A stretch of DNA of 64,000 bases. It comes from Linanthus parryae (Eukaryota > Streptophyta > Magnoliopsida > Ericales > Polemoniaceae). The stretch lies in assembly GCA_023055425.1 (NCBI GenBank), contig JALGPY010000009.1, positions 17,425,775-17,489,774 of the forward strand, in the 5' to 3' direction. Position 1 is the stretch's first letter; each line of letters starts with the position of its first letter. The notes beneath the pieces are model-generated. The model was given only the letters and a program-made list of their open reading frames with translations. It was not told where the DNA came from and did no database searches. This document shows, piece after piece, positions 1 through 11,182 of this stretch. The position numbers and the translations under genes were made by a program.

Positions 1-339
1 TAATGCCAAACTTTGAATAGATACACTACTCTATTTCTCTCTTCATTTCGATGTGGGATTTATTAGCGCTTGGGCATATGAAGTTAACTTCAAGGCCTCC
101 TTTCTCATCATCCGTTTATGGTTTGGACGAGTATGATTTTGAATCGAACCTCTTGTTACATAGTTAAGAAGATGTGAAAGTTTGTGCAAGCTTGTGAGTG
201 AGCTTGCTAGAAACCATAATAATTGGGTGTCGAAAAAGCCTTTTCCTACAATGAATTCTTGTAACCCTGGTCCAAAGTACATGTGTTTTGTTTACACACA
301 GGCACTCACACACACATATATGTATAAGTTTTTGAGTAT

Positions 340-412
340 TACATCATATAGCGGGTTCAAACTCGAGACCTCATGCAGGGCTTCAAACGCTCTCCTACTG
401 AGCTAACACCTA
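340..412 (-). repeat. tRNA-derived SINE-like sequence (Pol III A and B boxes)
   Basis: On the minus strand there is a tRNA-like promoter. An A-box-like stretch, TAGCTCAGTAGGAGAGC, lies at 389-405. A B-box-like stretch, GAGTTTGAACCC, lies at 353-364. The D-arm stem GCTC/GAGC is intact, but the anticodon and T-arm stems do not pair well, so a functional tRNA is unlikely. The downstream side (below 340) continues into a GT-rich stretch with no clear end, as in many plant SINEs. The 3' end and a target duplication were not found. The alternative is a decayed tRNA pseudogene. Confidence 0.5.
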
Positions 413-1300
413 TTTGCTTTTTTCGTTTATATTTATTAAAAGTCGATTCCTTCAAATTATTTTGATTAAACTATTTGGAAATAACAATGAAGGTCTAGAA
501 TTGGATATTTAGATCAAATCCAAACTTCGTGTAGATTATCGAAAGGCGGAGTTATAATCAACAAGGCATACACTATCATCTAGAATAGCAAAGAGCATAA
601 GAACTTTAATATTTGTCTAACCTCGGTAGATAGTTAGTGTATTCAGCTTCAACTTCAACTTCTTAATGATCTTGATGGACTGCGATATTCCAACCACAAC
701 TCAAACGGCTTTCATGATCTCTATTCAATGGGTAAAATGAGACAAATGTATTCGAGTGTGTTGGGGACCCGGTAGTCTTTATATATTAAATTGATTACGC
801 TCCTAAACCTTAATTATTTAGTAATGAGCTACTATACATTACAAAGTCCACACCACTTCTTATTTAGACCACTTTAATATCCGGTTTATTTGATAGCCTA
901 ATAATATTACTATTAATTTTTTCATATTAGCCCACAACCAAATAAAATGTCCTAACATGACATTCATGAAAGGCAGTAATGTTTATTTAACCGGCTTCTA
1001 CATTATGAGTTTCGTTTAGGACCGCAAAAAGTCATCCAAAATAACAATTGCGTTGAACAAATTACTCAACCCTATGAACTCTTTAGATTGTTCGTCGAAG
1101 GGAAAATACAAATCATTCCCCATCTTTATTGCTTCCTACCTTTTACAATTCTCAGAATGAAATAGCAATTACATTTTAAGGATATGAAATCGTTCTGAAG
1201 AAAAGCCAAACCACTGAAAATGAACTAGAAAACCTGAAAAACGTACACTTCAAAGTTGAACGATTCTCTTCGAGACCAACAACGATCTGAAGTGGGAGAC
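413..1300. other. AT-rich intergenic DNA without recognised features
   Basis: No open frame with recognisable protein, no RNA gene and no repeat structure was seen. It is probably the 3' flank of the small gene at 1301-1645. Confidence 0.5.
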
Positions 1301-1645
1301 TTAGAACAGCAGGAAACCAAAGAAGACGAAGTACCCAACAAAAGCAAAGACTTGGAACGGGGACACCCATTTCTGCAACAGCCCATGCGCTGCGTTCTTC
1401 TCCTTCTTATGCTTATGCTTCTTCTTCTTTTTCTTCTCCTTGTCGGTCTTCTTGCTCACGACATCAATGTCCTTGAGATCAGTGTTCCCAGGCACGGTGT
1501 TGTCCCATTGTTTGTCCACTGCAGATCCTGGAGCCTTATCTAGTTCATGAGCTGATGAACACTGGAAAGATTGGGATGCAAGGAAGAGGATTATGAGGAT
1601 GAATGAAACAGAGAACAAGTGTTTCGTCAATGGTGTAGTAGTCAT
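1301..1645 (-). CDS. small secreted lysine-rich protein, 114 aa, unknown family
   Basis: A single minus-strand ORF starts at the ATG at 1643-1645. Residues 1-32 look like a signal peptide: a short polar start with a lysine, then the hydrophobic run VSFILIILFLA and a small-residue cleavage context. A polar segment and a strongly basic patch of alternating Lys and His (about residues 65-84) follow. The C-terminal 25 residues are aromatic and hydrophobic and may be a second membrane segment, or may be read-through of an unrecognised intron. A TATA-like box lies about 50 bp upstream of the ATG. This is the only ORF outside transposons with signal peptide, promoter and composition of a real plant gene. 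I do not recognise the family. It could be a secreted peptide precursor or a small membrane protein; no function can be assigned. Confidence 0.5.
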   Translation of the reverse strand: MTTTPLTKHLFSVSFILIILFLASQSFQCSSAHELDKAPGSAVDKQWDNTVPGNTDLKDIDVVSKKTDKEKKKKKKHKHKKEKNAAHGLLQKWVSPFQVFAFVGYFVFFGFLLF

Positions 1646-1690
1646 TGTTCGGTGAAGGTAGTTAAGACAAGATCTTGTTGGAGTAAATGG

Positions 1691-1700
1691 CTATATATTG
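1691..1700 (-). promoter_or_regulatory. TATA box of the small secreted-protein gene
   Basis: Read on the minus strand this is CAATATATAG, about 50 bp upstream of the ATG at 1645. That is a normal plant distance for a TATA box with a short 5' leader. Confidence 0.45.
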
Positions 1701-2754
1701 AGTTCTTTTTGCCGAGTATTGGAGATTGAATGAAGAACCAAACCAAATCAATTAGTCCCTCAAAAAAAAAAAAAAAAAAAATCAATTGAGGATAGAGTCT
1801 ATGTGATTATGAGGATTATTTGTGCTACATGGACATAAATTTAGACTTAAAGCTAGACATAATTTCTTAATATAGTAAAATCAAACCCTACTATAGAAAT
1901 AGTTAACACTTAGGAAACATTGAGAACTAATCAAAATTACTAAAACGGAAAATTACGTCTAAAATTATGTCCCTTTACAATTATTCTTATTTTGTTCGTA
2001 GAAAATAAGTGTGTGTTTCTTAGAGGAAACCCCTTTAAGTTGATATGATGATATACGCAGAAATCAAATCCCTTCGTTTAAGTATTCATACATTTGATAA
2101 CATGATATTAACTAGTCACGATTTAGGAATATTGATATATGTATTGCCTATTTTTCTCTCCTATGAGTGTTGATATATGTATTGCCTATTTTTCTCTCCT
2201 TTGAGTGTACATATATAGGGATGGTTCTTATAAATGAGATACGAAAAAATATATGAAAAGTTTTCCCATTCTTTTTCCTCTTTATTTTTTCAATTTATAA
2301 AACAAATTTTTAGAATTTGTTTGAAAACAGTGTTTTTATTCAAAACGTGTTTGATACTCTATGTTTTTTGAGGTTGTTTTTTTCTGAAATTCAAAATACT
2401 TCGTTATAGAATACGATTTTAAAGTAAAATAGTGCTTCAAAACACATTTTTCCTAATTTTTCAGAGTCTCTCAATGAACTAATACCCAAGCGTACCCGTT
2501 ATCTCTAGATCTATATATCTTCACTAGAAGGGAGGACTTGATAGAAACTAACTTTTGGAAAAATAGTCCCTCCTCGACTTGTGGCTCATAAGTAGGGGGC
2601 ACTATTTTCGTATTATAGATACTAGTCTTTATCCTGTGTCATGACGCTTGCTATGATTGTACATGTAATTTTGGTTTTTTTGGACTTGAGTTTTATTTTA
2701 TCGGACTTCAATGTAAGATTCATCAGGTCTCATAAGAAGCCCTAGTCACCGACT
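1701..2754. other. AT-rich intergenic DNA, one short tandem repeat
   Basis: It contains an A-run at about 1761-1779 flanked by imperfect direct repeats (AATCAATT), possibly the tail of an old retro-insertion. It also holds the 38-bp duplication listed separately. No coding frame is recognised. The last 200 bp may be 5' leader of the LINE. Confidence 0.4.
2132..2207. repeat. two-copy 38-bp tandem repeat
   Basis: Two adjacent copies, 2132-2169 and 2170-2207, both beginning TTGATATATGTATTGCC. They differ at about one position. Confidence 0.85.
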
Positions 2755-2929
2755 ATGACTGTCGGAGAAGAGAACGTAACATCGGTGATGGGCGATACTA
2801 AACATACTGCCTGGAAGGAGGAAGAGTACTTGGCATCAATGTTTTTCTCAAAGCATCACAAGATTACGAACACTGCTTCATCTGCCGGTTCCAAACAAAG
2901 GATCGAATAATGGCTTGGGCTAGGAAGCT
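2755..2929 (+). pseudogene. LINE ORF1, left arm (upstream of Copia-1)
   Basis: A frame from the ATG at 2755 runs about 50 codons to a stop near 2908. In a shifted frame the last codons before Copia-1 read AWARK. Removing Copia-1 and one copy of its 5-bp target duplication joins this to LLFKKTW at 12444, which fits the start of a plant LINE DUF4283 domain. That continuity is the main evidence that this arm belongs to the LINE; the N-terminal part alone is not recognisable. Confidence 0.45.
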
Positions 2930-4197
2930 TGAAGGACAGTACAGTAGAAATAATTACAGGATCAATACACTAGAAGGGCGGGGGGCTGGGGGGGGGGGAG
3001 GTTGAATAGAGTATGACAACTTTTCAACTTATGCTAAAAGAGTGATTTCAAAGAAGTTTGTAAAGTGCAGCAAGTATTTCAAGGCCTTGAAATGAGTTTC
3101 AAGTCCTTGGAATCAAACAAATATTAAAGAGAAAGCTGAAAATTTTCAAGGCCTTGAAATGAGTTTCAAGCCCTTGAACTGAAACCTGTTTTGAGCAGTG
3201 TATAAGCTAAGTAAAATGCAACAAAGTAAATGCAAGAGACACAATGATTTATAGAGTTCTTCAGTTCACTTGGACCAGTTCACTTGGACCTACTTCTCTA
3301 CCTCAGGGACTTAATCCCTGCATGATTTTCAACCCAATTCTTATTAATCAAAAGCTAACCCCTAGATCTCAAGCAGAGAGAGATGCCATACTCTGTTACA
3401 CCTTGTGGTTCTCACTAACTTATCTAGTACCTGCTCTAGCTAACTGATTAAATAAGAATTCTCTATTGTTCACCTTGAACAATCCACGAGAATTAGAACT
3501 GAAAGTATTATCTAAATGACATACAAATGATGATCAGAAGCGAAGAACACTGAGGCTAAGTCTTCAGTAAAAATGTAGTGTCAGATGATTGGATTGAGTG
3601 ATGTAGATTTTCTTCTTGGTTGCATGTCAATCATCTGTGGAGTTTGAATGTCTCTTTTTGTACTGCTATGTTGTGTCACGAAGTTCTTCATTCAAATTCC
3701 TTATATGCAGCTTGTTTGAATTGAATATATGCAGGATCTTCATTAACAAACTTTCCTAAAATTCAGCTGCAAGTCTTTGACTCTTCTAACAGCTCTCGCA
3801 ACGGCTAGTTTCTCAGTCTCTTCAAAGATACCGATTTTATCTTATTTGTTAGAAGGTTGGGAAGCTTTAGATACATCAAATCAATGTGCATAATATCTTT
3901 GACAGATTGATTTTCATCCTGCATTCAAATAGGAAACTATATAACCCTGCAAAAACTAAGTCAAACAAATAGATTAAACACAGTTTAGAGTAGAAGAATG
4001 ATTTGTCTTTCATCATCAAGTAACATATAATAAATAATAAGGTATCAGGAGATATAATAGAATCAAAAGCTCTCCCTAAGTTCATGCCAGAATCTGCAGT
4101 GCTTGTTTCAGACCCTTGAAACCAGTTTCAAGGCCTTGAAACAGACAAGCTGTTTCAAGCCGTTGAAACAGACAAGCTATTTCAGGCTGAACTTACA
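2930..4197 (-). repeat. Copia-1 3' LTR
   Basis: Paired with 11183-12438. On the minus strand it starts TGTAAGTTCA and ends TTCA. It contains a G-rich run (about 2979-3000 on plus) followed by GTTGAATAGAGTAT, shared with Copia-2, and several copies of the palindrome TCAAGGCCTTGA (3079, 3146, 4128). Confidence 0.9.
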
Positions 4198-4211
4198 ATC
4201 TCCCTCTTGAT
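4198..4211 (-). other. Copia-1 polypurine tract
   Basis: On the minus strand it reads CATCAAGAGGGAGAT directly before the LTR start TGTAAG. This is the plus-strand priming site for the 3' LTR. Confidence 0.75.
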
Positions 4212-4521
4212 GAAAGACAAAACCAAAATCCATTTAGGAATTGATTCTCTGCAAAAAAATATTCATTAGATTATAGCAGAATCTATGATAGTAAATTTTA
4301 ACACAATATATCAAAGTGATCCAACTTATTAGCAACAAAAAACAGTAGCATAGTCTAGCAGCAAAGTTTACCAGCAAACCCTATTGATCTAAACCAGATC
4401 TCTAAGACAGAAAACAAATAAAACCCCTCCCCCTTTTTGAATTTCATCAAAAAAGAATGAGAACATGTTGGATCAAAGTTTGGAAGACTGAGTAAAAAGT
4501 TTTTTAAAAGGCAAAAAATTT

Positions 4522-6193
4522 CTAGAATTTGAAGAGAAAGTCAAGTCCTTGAAAAAGAAAGAAAGAAGATGCAAGAGTAAGGGGGTTGGGTCTCCATCTC
4601 CCTTGACCACTAGCACCACCACTTTCTTCAAACAATTTTTCTTCAATAACTATCTCTGGAATGATAGGTTTCTTATTCTTTTTCTTGAGATCCTTGATCA
4701 GCATCCCAAAGTCTGGACTATCAGCACCATCTTGTTCTTCTTCTTCCTCACCATGTTCCTGAACTGCTTGTTTTCCTTTGTCCACCACCCTTGTATTCTC
4801 ATCTTCAGTTGTATGCTCACTGAACCAGTCTTCGGTTGAACCTTCTGCATCTCTCTTTGATCCTTCTGCAGCCTGAGACACTTCTTCTTCCACATGAAGT
4901 ACATTGATGCTCTTGAAGATACTTTCAAACATATACTTTACTTGCTTGTATTCAGTGCCAAACTCATGCTGATTTTCCTTCAGCTCATCCATATCCTTCT
5001 CAAGAATATCAAGTCTTTGAATAACCAGGGGTCAAGGCCTTGGGTTTAGGAAACTTCTTGGATTGCAAGTCCTTCTCAAACATATCAGAGTATAGCTTCC
5101 ATATCCATCACTGATTTTCACAACACCAATTCTCTCAAATGCTTTCTCATCAAGCATGCCAAAGCCAGTAGTAATGGTTTCTTTTCTGTCAGAAGTAAGG
5201 TTAAGGTGAAGAAAGAATGCAGAAAGCAGATTAGCATAGGGTAAAGGGTGCTTTCTTTCTTTGGTCTGGGAGTAGAGCATGTGTTCCATCACAATTGTTG
5301 GAAGATCAATCCCATATTCCTGCATGATCAAGTAGCAACTCTTTTGAATTCTCCCTAGGCACTACACACCTCATCAAGATTGTAAATAAAACTTTGGCTT
5401 CAACAGTCAACACAGAGTGTGTTAACTGTTTAGAGGAGGTAGAGACATTAGGTAGAAAGAATTATTCCCTAGCCAGTTTCAAAGCTTCAACCTTGTTGGG
5501 ATAGTTTTCAGTGTTATACCTCTTGGGACATCTTAGAACATTTAAAAAATCTGAATGATCTAACTCCATTGTAATCCCAACAACTTTGGATTAAATCACT
5601 AGGTTAACAGTTTTTTTGATTTACACCAAACTCGGATAGAACTTTCCAAAGAGAGTTTTTCTTCAGTCTCTTAACACACACCAGATTCATGGTTTTCAAC
5701 ATGTTAACACTAACCATGCTACAATAGGCTACTGGTCTAGAAGCAAAACCATCTAACCACTAACCTATAGCAGTTTGAGAAATAAACCACTTGCTGGAAA
5801 GTTTCTTATAAGGGGATTGAGGATTTTCTGAATAAGTCTGCAGTTCTTTGCCAGTGCTTTTCTCTTGTGCAACCTCTACAACCTTTTCTTTTCCTTTGTT
5901 AGCAATTGTAGGCTTCTTCTTCTTCAACTTCTTTGGACTAGCTACCTGTTCTTCTGGCTGTTTTCAGGAGCAGATTGATCTGTCTTCTTCCTCTTCTTGA
6001 TAGAAGTTGGTGTCAGATCTTTCTTATTTTTCATCGTTGGAAGAGAAGGAACCTTTTCTTCAGTTGGAGTTCTGGAACTAGAATCACCACTGATAGTTTG
6101 AATCACATCTTCTGTAGTCTTCATCTTCTTTTCTGAAACCACCTTTGAACCTCCATCCATCTTGATTCTTTGGAATTCTCTTCTTGTGCTCAT
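4522..6193 (-). pseudogene. Copia-1 extra ORF after pol (env-like position), broken
   Basis: Three fragments (5942-6193, 5032-5331, 4522-4992) match, in order, the N-terminal, middle and C-terminal parts of the ORF at 34417-36189 in Copia-2. A shared stretch is MEHMxYxxxxxxHPLPYANL. The N-terminal piece is rich in Lys, Ser and Thr. The C-terminal piece is acidic with a Glu-rich tract. No signal peptide or membrane anchor is visible, so the traditional label envelope-like rests on position only. Frameshifts and stops separate the pieces. Confidence 0.75.
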
Positions 6194-6659
6194 CAGGATT
6201 TGAGGGTAGAGAATAGATAGGCAGGAGTGATACAGAGAGAAGAGAGAGAGATAGAAGCAGATAAATACTAGAGATTTTGAGTTAGATAAGGAAATTGAAA
6301 TATTCCCAAATCTCTTTCAGATATTTACAGTTTGAATGAAATTCAAATTTGTGTGTGTGTGTGTGTGACGTGGGAAAGGAAATAAAAAAAATATTGATTT
6401 AAAAGAAAATAGGTTTAAAAAATTAAATAAAATATTGAGCAATTATCTACTGAGATAGCACCCAATATTGAAAGATCCAATTTTCGACTAAAAAGCATAA
6501 AGACTTATTTTCAAGGCTTTGGAAAGAATTTCAAGGCCTTAAAAATCTATATTGCTGAAACAAGTAACATCAAGGCTTTGAAATGATTTTCAAGGCTTTG
6601 AAAATCATTTTAAAAACTTTGAAACGCATAAAGCTTTGCCTTAAACTTACCTAGTACTC

Positions 6660-8176
6660 CCCCTAAACTAATGCTTCCTTATTAAGCATGCCCAACTCTA
6701 ATCTGAGGGCTGTAAATATTTCTTTTGGCAATGGTCAGCATGATCTCTGATGAAATGATGTCTAACATCTATATGCTTGGTTATGGAATTCCGAACTGAA
6801 TTCTTTGTGATTGAAATAGCACTGGTGTTGTCACATTTGATAAGTATTTCTTTGAAGTCAAATCCAAGATCCCTCATTTGCTGAGCAATCCATAACACTT
6901 GTGAACTGCATGCTCCAACTGCTATATATTCAGCTTCAGATGTTGATAATGCCACAGAGTTCTGTTTCTTTGAATGACAGCTGATTAGGGATGAACCAAG
7001 GAATTGGAAGCACCCTGAAGTGCTCTTTCTGTCAACTTTATATCCTGCAAAGTCAGCATCTGAATATCCACAAAGAGAGAAGTTAGACTGTTTTGGATAC
7101 CAAAGCCCTAAGTCTTTGGTACCATTTAGATATCTGAATATTCTTTAAACAGCAGTTAAATGTGACTCTTTGGGATCAGATTGGAATCTTGCACACATAA
7201 AGACCTTAAACATAATGTTTGGTCTACTAGCAGTGAGATGTAGCAAAAATCCAATGATACCTCTATACTACTTTTGAATTACACTCTTACCAGCTTGATC
7301 CTTATCTAAGGATAATGTAGAACTCATATGAGTCTTTGTAACTTTGGACTGAGACATGTTTTACTTGTTGATCAAGTCCTTAGTGTACTTGCTTTAATGC
7401 AAAAAGATTATTTTCTTCATCTGTTGTACATGTAGTCCAAGGAAGAAGTTCAATTCTCACATTAAGCTCATCTCAAATTCCCTGCTCATAAGACATGAGA
7501 AATCCTTGCAAAGAGAATCATTTGTAGCTCCAAACAGAATATCATCCACATAGATTTGAACTACTAATTTTTTTTTTCTCACGAGTCTTTATGAAAAGAT
7601 TTTTATCAACTAATCCTCTCTTGAAGCCATTTTCAAGTAGAAACTTTGACATTTTTTCATACCAACTCCTTGGAGCTTGTTTTAAACCATAGAGAGCTTT
7701 GTCAAGTTTATAAAAATGATCTGAAAACTCATCATTTTCAAATCTAGGAGATGGAGCCACATAAACTTCTTCTTGCAAAAAAACATTTAAAAATGCACAC
7801 TTGACATCCATTTAGAAAAGTTTAATGTTCATGTAGGATGCAAATGCAAGTAACATTCTAATTGCTTCTAACCTTGAAACAGGAGCAAAAGTCTCCTAAT
7901 AGTCAATACCTTCTTCTTTCTTGTAGCCTTGAGCTACTAGTTTGGCTTTGTTTCTAATTACCTTGCCATTTTCATCTAACTTGTTTTTGAACACCCACCT
8001 TGTGCCAATGACAAGCTTAGTTCTTTTATTGTAAACTTTATAAGCTTTGCTAGTCATAGACTAACCAAGAAATATACCTTCATCACTTCTTGCATCAAAC
8101 TTACCAAGGTTGTCCTCACCATTGTTGTGAACAAAACAACTGGAACCAAAAGGTTTGAAGAAATATTTGGCTTTCT
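6660..8176 (-). pseudogene. Copia-1 reverse transcriptase and RNase H, broken
   Basis: RVT_2-type copia RT. A fragment at 7542-7811 has the LYGLKQAPRSWY block, and the catalytic YVDD reads at about 7541-7556 in a shifted frame. RNase H follows at 6698-6955 (ALSTSEAEYIA, then the HIDVRHHF block). Near 8020 the sequence jumps from the region matching RVYNRKTK of Copia-2 straight to VIGTRWVFKNK, so about 0.55 kb present in Copia-2 is missing. Several stops and frameshifts. No active enzyme could be made. Confidence 0.85.
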
Positions 8177-8870
8177 TCATTTGAAAAGTTCATAGGGGGT
8201 CTTCATCAAAATTGGCCTAATCAGGCATCTGTTAAGTACGTAACTGGCTGTGTTCACAACTTCTGCCCATAATGACTTTGGTAACTTGTTCTCTAAAAGC
8301 ATTGTCCTTGACATATCTTTAATAGTCATGTTCTTTCTTTCAACAAAAAAATTCCGTTGAGGTGTTCTTGGAGCAGAAAAGTTGTGAGAGATACCATGCT
8401 TAGCACAAAATAAATCAATCTCAAGCTGATCAAATTCTCTACCATGATCACTTCTGATTGAAGCAATTTGCAGGTTTTTCAAAGTTTGAAGCTCCTTACA
8501 AAGCTTTGAAAATTCTGTTAAAGCTTCAAATTTATCTCTAAGAAACATTACCCACGTAAATCTAGAATAATTATCAACAATAACTAACATACACTTCTTA
8601 CCCTTTGGAGTTGGAGTCCTCATAGGACCACAAAGATCCATGTGAAGTAGTTCAATGGGTCTAGTAGTACTTACAAATTTCTTTGGTTTGAATGAGCTCA
8701 TTGTCTGCTTACCTTGAGCACAAGATTTCCATACTTCATCATCTATGAATTTGATAGAAGGCAATCCTCTTACCAGATCTATAGAGATTAACTTGTTCAA
8801 GGTATGCAAGCTGATGTGTCCAAGCTTCCTGTGCCAAAGCTTTGAATACTCTTTCAAGGCCTTGAGTCAC
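8177..8870 (-). pseudogene. Copia-1 integrase
   Basis: A 226-aa open stretch. It begins with the GAG-pre-integrase zinc region (WHRKLGHISLHTLNKL, then CAQGK). The rve core follows with the first Asp in HMDLCGPM, the second Asp in SIRSDHGREF, and Glu in the FVERKN context. The integrase reading frame is the best preserved piece of Copia-1. The sequence around 8854-8865 carries a perfect TCAAGGCCTTGA. Confidence 0.85.
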
Positions 8871-9262
8871 TTTAAGCTTTCACCTGCAAATTTGTTAGTG
8901 TGTAAAGTATAGACATTGTTTGACCTTGAGGCAGTGGCAATTTAAATTACAGATTTCTCATTTTTCACCACACGTGTCTCTTTGTCAAAGATAACCTTGT
9001 TACCATTATCACAAAGTTGATATACACTAAGCAGATTGAACTTCAAACCATGAACTAAATAGACATCAGAAATAGAATTTTCAAATTCTAAACCAACTTT
9101 ACCAATACCTAAAATGTTGCAATTCCCTTTGTCACCAAGTGTGATTGAGCCTTCACATTGCTCTTTCAGTTATGAGAATAAATATATTTTTCCACTCATA
9201 TGTCGGTAGCATCCACTATCCATGAACCATCTTTGATCTTTACTCTTGGTGACATCCTACAA
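8871..9262 (-). pseudogene. Copia-1 aspartic protease
   Basis: Copia-type protease with catalytic motif DSGCYRHM readable near 9205-9230, followed by decayed downstream sequence. It is shifted in frame relative to Gag and integrase. Confidence 0.7.
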
Positions 9263-9269
9263 ACACCAT

Positions 9270-11133
9270 TCACTGCTTTACCCAGCTGTTAGACCAAGTG
9301 TAGAATTTAGATTCATATTCAGGGTCAACCATGTTAGGTTGTCTAACCCCTTTTGGAACCCAAATCTGTCTAACTTGTCCTTTAAGTTGAAAAGGAAAAG
9401 TGTTCCTCATTATTTGAGGGTCTCTTCTTCTAAAAGAAAAAGTCATTTTAACATGACCAATTCTGTTGCAGTAATGACACTTAAGAGAAGTTTTGTTACT
9501 AGCATTCACAAATCTGGTGTTTCTCTTTCTAGGAAAGTTTGGATTTTAGCCAATACCAGTTTTGTGAACAGACTGTAAGCTTCCTCCAAGAATCAAATTC
9601 AGATTGTGTTCTGAGCCAGCAAGCTTTGTCATGGCATTCTTAGCATCTTGAAGTTTCTCAGTTAGAGTAGTCTTTTTTTCCTCCAATTCATCACAATGAT
9701 GTCTTAGAGTAACAGTTCTATCACTCAAAAGAGAGTTCTCAGTGACTACTTCCTTGACTTGAATTTCAAGGCCTTGAAACTGGTTTCCAAGGATATGAAA
9801 TCTCTATCAGAATTCTTCTGAGAAATTTCAAGGATTTGATTTTTACAAACAAGTTCCAAGTTCTCTTTTACTTGATCTCGAACCTTTTCTTTCAAAGTTC
9901 TAATCTCTTTCAGATAGTCCTCCTCATTTAAAAACATTGTTCTAAGATAGTCAGTGTGGACATCTGTTGGTTCAGAAATCAAACAGTTTACCATTACCTC
10001 AATGTTCTTTTCAGAACTTTCATAATGCTTGGCCATAGGAAAGAGGTTGGCTTGTTCTTTTTCAGATCCAGAATCACTAAAGGAATCAGAATCACTCCAT
10101 GGAGCTACCATAACTTTCTTTCTTCTGTCACGGTCTTTCTTCTGAAATTGTTTGCTTTTCTTGTGTGGGTAGTCTCTGATTAGGTGTCTGACATCACCAC
10201 ACTCAAAAAAATTCATTACTTTAGCTTTATTATCATGAGATATAGCTTTACCTTTGTAGTCTCTACTACTGGAGGATATGTGTTTGTCCTTGACGAAGTC
10301 TTTGTTTCCAAAGTTCTTTTTCATCTTTAGAATCCTGGTCAAGACTTTGGAAATGAGAGCAAAAGGATCTTCATCATCATCATCATCATCTTCTGGTTCA
10401 AGACTTGAGATGATTCACTCTCCTTGGCCTTGAGAGCTAAGTTCTTGACACTATCTGGTAAATCTCCATCAGCTTCATTCATAGAGATCTCATGTGTAAG
10501 CAACATTCCTTCCAAGTCATCAAGTTGAAGAGATGGAAGAGCTTGAGCTTCGTAAATGAAAGTAGTCTTTGGTTCCCATTTTGCTTTAGGAAGACTTCTC
10601 AGAATCTGTTAAAAAATTTCTTCATTGGAAACGTGTTTTCCTTATGAATCAAGGTTGTTGACAATATCAGTGAATCTTTTGAACCTGTCTCTGATTGATT
10701 CATATCCATTCATCTTGAAAAACTCATATTTCCTAAGGAATATGTTGATCTTGTTTTGCTTGACTTGGCAAGTTCCTTCAAAATTCACCACAAGCTTATC
10801 CCATATCTCCTTGGCAGTCTCACATCCTGAAATCCTGTTAAATTCATCTGCACTCAAAGCACAATATAAGAGATTCATAGCTTTGTAATTTTTAGAAAAT
10901 TGTTCTAACTCAGAAGTAGAAAGTGAATCCTCAATTTTGGGAGTTTTGATCCCATCTTTATCAGTATATAATATATGAGGACCCTTTTGTATGATAGTCC
11001 AAATCTCCATATCTTGATCAAAGATGATTTTTATTAACAAGGCTTTCCACTGCACAATGTTATCACTACAGAATAAGGGAGGTCTATTAGCAGCTCTTCC
11101 CTGTGAGAAGCCACCATCTCCTATAGTACTCAT
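9270..11133 (-). pseudogene. Copia-1 Gag, broken
   Basis: The start is taken at the ATG at 11131-11133 (MSTIGDGG), matching MSNVGDG of Copia-2. The first fragment has the UBN2-type Gag region (WKALL... NYKAMNLLYCALSADEFNRI). The second fragment has a degenerate zinc knuckle with Phe in place of the first Cys (FFECGD...H....Y), a Ser/Asp-rich stretch and a Gln/Glu/Lys coiled-coil-like region. A second knuckle reads CHYCNRIGHVKMTF, the last Cys replaced by Phe. An (ATC)n run at 10372-10392 encodes Asp. Several frameshifts. Confidence 0.85.
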
Positions 11134-11170
11134 AATCACAAGATTGTCAGATCTATGCAGTAATACAAGA

Positions 11171-11182
11171 TCTGATACCAAT
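11171..11182 (-). other. Copia-1 primer-binding site (tRNA-iMet)
   Basis: On the minus strand: AT then TGGTATCAGA, the standard complement of the 3' end of plant initiator methionine tRNA, directly after the 5' LTR. Confidence 0.85.

Noticed and set aside
353..405. Functional tRNA gene
   Set aside because: Only the D-arm stem pairs; anticodon and T-arm stems do not, and no acceptor stem is seen.
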